Made by a program: the position numbers and the translations under genes | Source: Rhodoferax sp. OV413 | GTDB taxonomy: Bacteria > Pseudomonadota > Gammaproteobacteria > Burkholderiales > Burkholderiaceae_C | Assembly (NCBI GenBank): GCA_945861195.1 | Contig: CAMATS010000019.1 | Location: 1 to 14,948, forward strand | Length of the DNA stretch: 14,948 nt | Reading direction: 5' to 3' | Notes under the pieces: model-generated | Told to the model about the DNA's origin: nothing | The model's input: the letters and a program-made list of their open reading frames with translations, nothing else | Databases searched by the model: none | Shown: positions 11,175 through 14,948 of the stretch, one piece after another | Layout: the number at the start of each line of letters is the position of its first letter | Numbering within the stretch: the stretch's first letter is position 1

Positions 11175-14117
11175 AGCTGCCGAGAGCAGGCGCTTGAGGT
11201 AGCGCCCGGTGTGGCTGCTCGGGTTGTTGGCGATCTCCTCGGGGCTACCGGCACCCACCAGCGTGCCGCCGCCGGCGCCGCCCTCCGGGCCCATGTCGAT
11301 CAGCCAGTCTGCGGTCTTGATCACATCGAGGTTGTGCTCAATCACCACAATGGTGTTGCCAGCGTCGCGCAGCTGGTGCAGCACCCGCAGCAGCAGGGCG
11401 ATGTCGGCAAAGTGCAGGCCGGTGGTGGGCTCGTCCAAGATGTAGAGCGTGCGCCCGGTGTCGCGCTTGCTCAGCTCCAGCGCCAGCTTGACACGCTGCG
11501 CCTCGCCGCCCGACAGCGTGGTGGCCGCCTGCCCAAGGCGGATATAGCTCAAGCCCACATCGAGCAGGGTGTGCAGCTTGCGCGAGATGTTGGGCACCGC
11601 CTTGAAGAACTCGGCGGCGGCCTCCACGGTCAGGTCCAGAATTTGTGCAATGGTCTTGCCCTTGTATTGGACCTCCAAGGTTTCCCGGTTGTAGCGCTGG
11701 CCGGCGCAGACATCGCAGGGCACATAGACATCGGGCAAAAAGTGCATCTCGACCTTGAGCATGCCATCACCCTGGCAGGCTTCGCAGCGGCCACCACCCG
11801 CCGCCGCACCAACATTGAAGCTGAAGCGGCCTGGGCCGTAGCCGCGCTCGCGCGCCATCGGCACCTCGGCCATCAGCTCGCGGATTGGGGTGAACAGGCC
11901 GGTGTAGGTGGCCGGGTTGGAGCGCGGTGTGCGCCCGATGGGCGACTGGTCGACATTGATCACCTTGTCAAAATGCTCGATGCCCTCGATCGACTCGTGT
12001 GGCGCGGGCTCCTCGTGAGCGCGGTAAAGCTGGCGCGCCACGGCTGCATACAGCGTGTTGTTCACCAGGGTCGATTTGCCCGAGCCCGATACGCCGGTCA
12101 CACAGGTGAACAGGCCCACCGGGATGTCGATGCTGACGCCACGCAGGTTGTTGCCGCTGGCACCGATGATGCGCAGGCACTGCGGCACGGCCTGGTCTTG
12201 CAGCCGGTGCCGCTTTTTGGGGATGGCGATGCACAGGGTCTGCGCCAGGTAGCGCCCGGTCAGCGAAGCGGGGTTGGCGCGTACATCCTCAAAGGTGCCC
12301 TGGGCTACGACTCGCCCGCCATGCACGCCAGCGCCCGGCCCCATGTCGATCACATGGTCGGCGGCGCGCATCATGTCTTCGTCGTGCTCCACCACCAGCA
12401 CACTGTTGCCAATGTCGCGCAGGTGGTGCAGGGTGCTGATCAGGCGGTCGTTGTCGCGCTGGTGCAGCCCGATGCTGGGTTCGTCCAGCACATACATCAC
12501 ACCGGTCAAGCCCGAGCCGATTTGCGATGCCAGCCGGATGCGCTGCGACTCGCCGCCACTCAGTGTTTCGGCACTGCGGTCCAGGCTCAGGTAGTTCAGA
12601 CCAACATCGTTCAGAAATTTCAGGCGCAGGCCGATCTCGCGCACCACCTTGCCGGCAATTTCGCCCTTGGCACCGGCCATGTGCAACTGTTCAAAGTAAG
12701 CCTGGGCCTGGGCCAGCGTCATGCGGCTCACTTCAAAAATGGGCCGCGACTGGGCCCCTTCGCCAATCTTCACATGCCGAGCTTCGAGCCGCAGTCGGGA
12801 GCCCGCGCAGTCGGGGCAGGGCTGGGTGCTGCGCAGGCGGCCCAGGTCTTCTCGCACCACGGCTGAGTCGGTTTCGCGGTAGCGCCGCTGCATGTTGGGA
12901 ATAATGCCCTCGAACGGGTGCTTCTTGCTGAGTTTCTTGCCCTGGCTGGCGCCAGAGTCAATCACGTAGCTGAACTTGATGTCTTCCGTGCCCGAGCCAT
13001 GAAGCACCGCCTGTTGCACCGGTGCTGGCAGCGATTCGAACGGCGCGTCGATGTCAAAGCGGTAATGCCGGGCCAGGCTCTCCAGCAGCGCAAAGTAGTA
13101 GCCGTTGCGCCGGTCCCAGCCCTTGATGGCGCCGCTGGCCAGGCTCAGCGTCGGAAAGGCCACCACCCGCGCCGGGTCAAAAAACTCCTGCATGCCCAAA
13201 CCATCACAGGCCGGGCAGGCGCCTTGCGGCGAGTTGAAAGAAAACAGGCGCGGCTCCAACTCGCCGATCGAGTAGCTGCACAGCGGGCAGGAGAACTTGG
13301 CGTTGAACAAGTGCTCAACTGGGCCCTGAGCTCCGTCGTTGTTGGCTTGGGTGCGGTCGGTTTCGGCAGCAATCGCCCGCCCGCCGCCGACTCGAAGCGC
13401 TGCTTCAAAACTCTCGGCCAGGCGCTGCTTCAGGTCGGGGCGCACCTTGATCCGGTCAATCACCACGTCCAGATCGTGTTTTTCGGTTTTCTTGAGCGCC
13501 GGCAGTTCGTCAAATTCAAAGGCCTGCCCGTTGACCCGAAAGCGCACATAGCCCTGGGCCTGCAGGCTGGCGATCAGGTCTTGAAATTCGCCTTTTTTGC
13601 CCCTCGCCAAGGGCGCCAGAATCATCAGGCGGGTGTCTAGCGGCAGCGCCAGCACGGCGTCGACCATCTGACTGACGGTTTGGGCTTGCAGCGGCAGTTG
13701 GTGATCGGGGCAAAACGGCGTGCCGGCGCGGGCGTACAGCAAGCGCAGGTAGTCGTGGATCTCGGTCACGGTGCCCACGGTGGAACGCGGGTTGTGCGAG
13801 GTGGCTTTTTGTTCGATGGAGATCGCCGGGCTCAGGCCCTCGATCACATCCACATCGGGCTTGTCCATCAGCTGCAAAAACTGCCGTGCATAGGTGGACA
13901 GGCTCTCCACGTAGCGCCGCTGCCCCTCGGCGTACAGGGTGTCAAAGGCCAGGCTGGACTTGCCAGACCCGCTCAAGCCGGTGATCACCACCAGCTGGTT
14001 GCGGGGTATGTCGACGTCGATGTTCTTAAGGTTGTGGGTTCGCGCACCGCGGATGCTGATCTGGCGGGCGTTCAGGGGCTGGGGCAGGCGGGGATGATCA
14101 GTGTCAGGTTGGGGCAT
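11166..14117 (-). CDS. uvrA: Excinuclease ABC subunit A
   Basis: The product is 983 residues from the ATG at 14117. Two ABC ATPase modules are visible: Walker A GLSGSGKS (~47-54) and signature LSGGESQRIRLA in the first, GVSGSGKST and LSGGEAQRVKLA in the second, each followed by a YVLDEPS/YILDEPT Walker B. Zinc-binding cysteines occur as CPLCSYSIGELEPRLFSF...CPACDG, CPDCAG and CEACQGDGML...CDVCAG. UvrA dimers find bulky DNA lesions and load UvrB in nucleotide-excision repair. It is somewhat longer than E. coli UvrA (940); an insert rich in Ala/Asn/Gly (AIAAETDRTQANNDGAQGP) precedes the first zinc module. An in-frame TTG at 14138 would add seven residues and lies 6 nt after a -10-like TATGAT, so that start cannot be excluded. 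No LexA-like box was seen upstream. Confidence 0.97.
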   Translation of the reverse strand: MPQPDTDHPRLPQPLNARQISIRGARTHNLKNIDVDIPRNQLVVITGLSGSGKSSLAFDTLYAEGQRRYVESLSTYARQFLQLMDKPDVDVIEGLSPAISIEQKATSHNPRSTVGTVTEIHDYLRLLYARAGTPFCPDHQLPLQAQTVSQMVDAVLALPLDTRLMILAPLARGKKGEFQDLIASLQAQGYVRFRVNGQAFEFDELPALKKTEKHDLDVVIDRIKVRPDLKQRLAESFEAALRVGGGRAIAAETDRTQANNDGAQGPVEHLFNAKFSCPLCSYSIGELEPRLFSFNSPQGACPACDGLGMQEFFDPARVVAFPTLSLASGAIKGWDRRNGYYFALLESLARHYRFDIDAPFESLPAPVQQAVLHGSGTEDIKFSYVIDSGASQGKKLSKKHPFEGIIPNMQRRYRETDSAVVREDLGRLRSTQPCPDCAGSRLRLEARHVKIGEGAQSRPIFEVSRMTLAQAQAYFEQLHMAGAKGEIAGKVVREIGLRLKFLNDVGLNYLSLDRSAETLSGGESQRIRLASQIGSGLTGVMYVLDEPSIGLHQRDNDRLISTLHHLRDIGNSVLVVEHDEDMMRAADHVIDMGPGAGVHGGRVVAQGTFEDVRANPASLTGRYLAQTLCIAIPKKRHRLQDQAVPQCLRIIGASGNNLRGVSIDIPVGLFTCVTGVSGSGKSTLVNNTLYAAVARQLYRAHEEPAPHESIEGIEHFDKVINVDQSPIGRTPRSNPATYTGLFTPIRELMAEVPMARERGYGPGRFSFNVGAAAGGGRCEACQGDGMLKVEMHFLPDVYVPCDVCAGQRYNRETLEVQYKGKTIAQILDLTVEAAAEFFKAVPNISRKLHTLLDVGLSYIRLGQAATTLSGGEAQRVKLALELSKRDTGRTLYILDEPTTGLHFADIALLLRVLHQLRDAGNTIVVIEHNLDVIKTADWLIDMGPEGGAGGGTLVGAGSPEEIANNPSSHTGRYLKRLLSAARA

Positions 14118-14144
14118 GGGTTTGGGTGGCGCGGGCAACCCTGC

Positions 14145-14150
14145 ATCATA
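14145..14150 (-). promoter_or_regulatory. -10-like box upstream of uvrA
   Basis: The minus strand reads TATGAT (5 of 6 consensus), then 6 nt to an in-frame TTG at 14138 and 27 nt to the ATG at 14117. No good -35 is seen at 16-18 nt. Just upstream is a 7-bp tandem repeat, AGGCGCT twice plus AGGC (14157-14174 on the plus strand). Confidence 0.35.
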
Positions 14151-14250
14151 GGTGCAAGGCGCTAGGCGCTAGGCCAGTAAACCGGCTCGGCCACGGGCAC
14201 GTTCGCAATGGCGGGATAGATAAGCCTTGAAGAAACCCCGCAAATCAAAA

Positions 14251-14279
14251 TTGACAAAGCGCCGTTCAAAAAGCAGAAT
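14251..14279 (+). promoter_or_regulatory. Probable sigma-70 promoter of the lipoprotein gene
   Basis: A perfect TTGACA (14251-14256) is followed by a 17-nt spacer and CAGAAT (14274-14279, 4 of 6 consensus). Transcription would start near 14286, about 21 nt before the ATG at 14307. Confidence 0.6.
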
Positions 14280-14306
14280 TGCGAAAACCTTCACTGGAGT
14301 ATGGTC

Positions 14307-14948
14307 ATGAAAAAAATCTCAATTCTTTATTTCCCCTCCGTCGGCGTAACCATGGCCTTGCTGCTTGGCCTGGCAGGTTGCGGCGGAGGCTCGTCTAGCA
14401 GCTCGAGCACCTCTATTGACGGGGCCGGTGTGTTCCCGGCCGGGCTGGCGGTGGCGTCACCCGTTGGCATGGAAGCGGGCAGTGTCACGCTGGCCCAAGC
14501 TTCCCCGGCAGTGCGACTCCAGGCGCTTGCGCTAGCACTGTTCCAGGGAGACCTGGCCACAGCAAAGCAGCTTGCCAGCCGCTTGATTCCTGTTGGCGAC
14601 GCTCAGGCGGCAGCCAGCCGGTCGCCCCGCTACATGAAATCAGCCAATACGGTCAACGCCTTGCTGACCGGGACCACCACGCCGCGTACTGGCGTCGGCT
14701 TCAATGCGGACAAGTTTCTCAAGTCCCCTGTCAACGCAGGTTGTTATGGGCCAACGGTGCTGTATCAGGGGCACCCGGACTGGACGTCAGGCACCCCAGC
14801 CGCCACTGGCACCTTGCCCAGTGGCGATGTAGGCATATGGACTGCAGTTGACACCGCGACCGATTGGGTCTGTGCTGCCGCACAACTCGATGCACGGATG
14901 GACGGTGTGGCCTTGCGCAGCAACACCAGCTTGATGACGCTGGCCAGC
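14307..14948 (+). CDS. Lipoprotein of unknown function (partial, C-terminus beyond window)
   Basis: The frame is open from the ATG at 14307 to the window edge (214 residues visible). MKKISILYFPSVGVTMALL then GLAGC is a lipoprotein signal with lipidated Cys25, followed by a GGG-SSSSSS-TS tether (26-36). The visible mature part includes VRLQALALALFQGDLATAKQLASRLIP (a helical segment), then CYGPTVLYQGHPDW and LPSGDVGIWTAVDTATDWVCAAAQ; two Cys in this part could form a disulfide. I do not recognise the family. The start at 14307 is preferred to the in-frame ATG at 14301 because GGAG lies 7 nt upstream of 14307 but only 1 nt from 14301. A good promoter precedes it. It is divergent from uvrA and probably unrelated to it. 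Confidence 0.85.
   Translation, partial: MKKISILYFPSVGVTMALLLGLAGCGGGSSSSSSTSIDGAGVFPAGLAVASPVGMEAGSVTLAQASPAVRLQALALALFQGDLATAKQLASRLIPVGDAQAAASRSPRYMKSANTVNALLTGTTTPRTGVGFNADKFLKSPVNAGCYGPTVLYQGHPDWTSGTPAATGTLPSGDVGIWTAVDTATDWVCAAAQLDARMDGVALRSNTSLMTLAS

Noticed and set aside
11211..12866. 551-residue plus-strand open frame antisense to uvrA
   Set aside because: It lies entirely opposite conserved uvrA ATPase and zinc motifs and is a GC-codon shadow rich in His/Gln/Ala.

Overview
This window looks like a chromosomal segment of a betaproteobacterium, most likely order Burkholderiales and near Comamonadaceae. The evidence is the high-GC housekeeping block, the gene order tsaB-rimI-family-4 uracil-DNA glycosylase, a type-2 PyrF, and a periplasmic copper module of the kind common in that group. 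This placement is inferred from protein character and gene order, not from a search.

Layout. Positions 1-620 hold the start of an IclR-family repressor on the minus strand, which runs off the left edge. Positions 621-904 are non-coding: they hold the repressor's promoter with a palindrome over its -35 box, a 13-bp direct repeat and a GC hairpin. Positions 905-5031 are a minus-strand copper-handling operon. In transcription order it encodes a small secreted protein of unknown function, a TolC-type outer-membrane lipoprotein, a Tat-exported multicopper oxidase, a CopI-like cupredoxin and a CusF-like copper chaperone. Upstream of it lie a CzcI/CopL-like Cys/His-rich small exported protein (5139-5543) and dacB (PBP4, 5540-7129), also on the minus strand. 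From 7163 the plus strand carries EamA-type permease, tsaB, rimI and a family-4 uracil-DNA glycosylase, almost without gaps, then pyrF. Convergent uvrA fills 11166-14117. A partial lipoprotein gene (14307 onward) runs off the right edge.

How the genes work together. The copper module is periplasmic and outer-membrane only: a probable cuprous oxidase, an electron-transfer-type cupredoxin, a copper carrier and an export duct. The inner-membrane RND pump, the periplasmic adaptor and a metal regulator that normally accompany such genes are not in the window, and the side where they would be expected is occupied by the repeat-containing gap and the IclR gene. TsaB (tRNA t6A synthesis), RimI (S18 acetylation), UDG and UvrA (DNA repair) and PyrF (pyrimidine synthesis) are ordinary core functions.

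The most notable signals are: several housekeeping genes whose -10-like box lies exactly 6 nt before the start codon without a Shine-Dalgarno, suggesting leaderless mRNAs, including a nearly mirror-symmetric divergent pair at dacB/EamA; a possible bistable RNA leader before the copper operon; a hairpin spanning both stop codons of convergent pyrF and uvrA; and two poorly known small exported proteins beside the copper genes. No tRNA, rRNA, CRISPR array, insertion sequence or prophage was seen.
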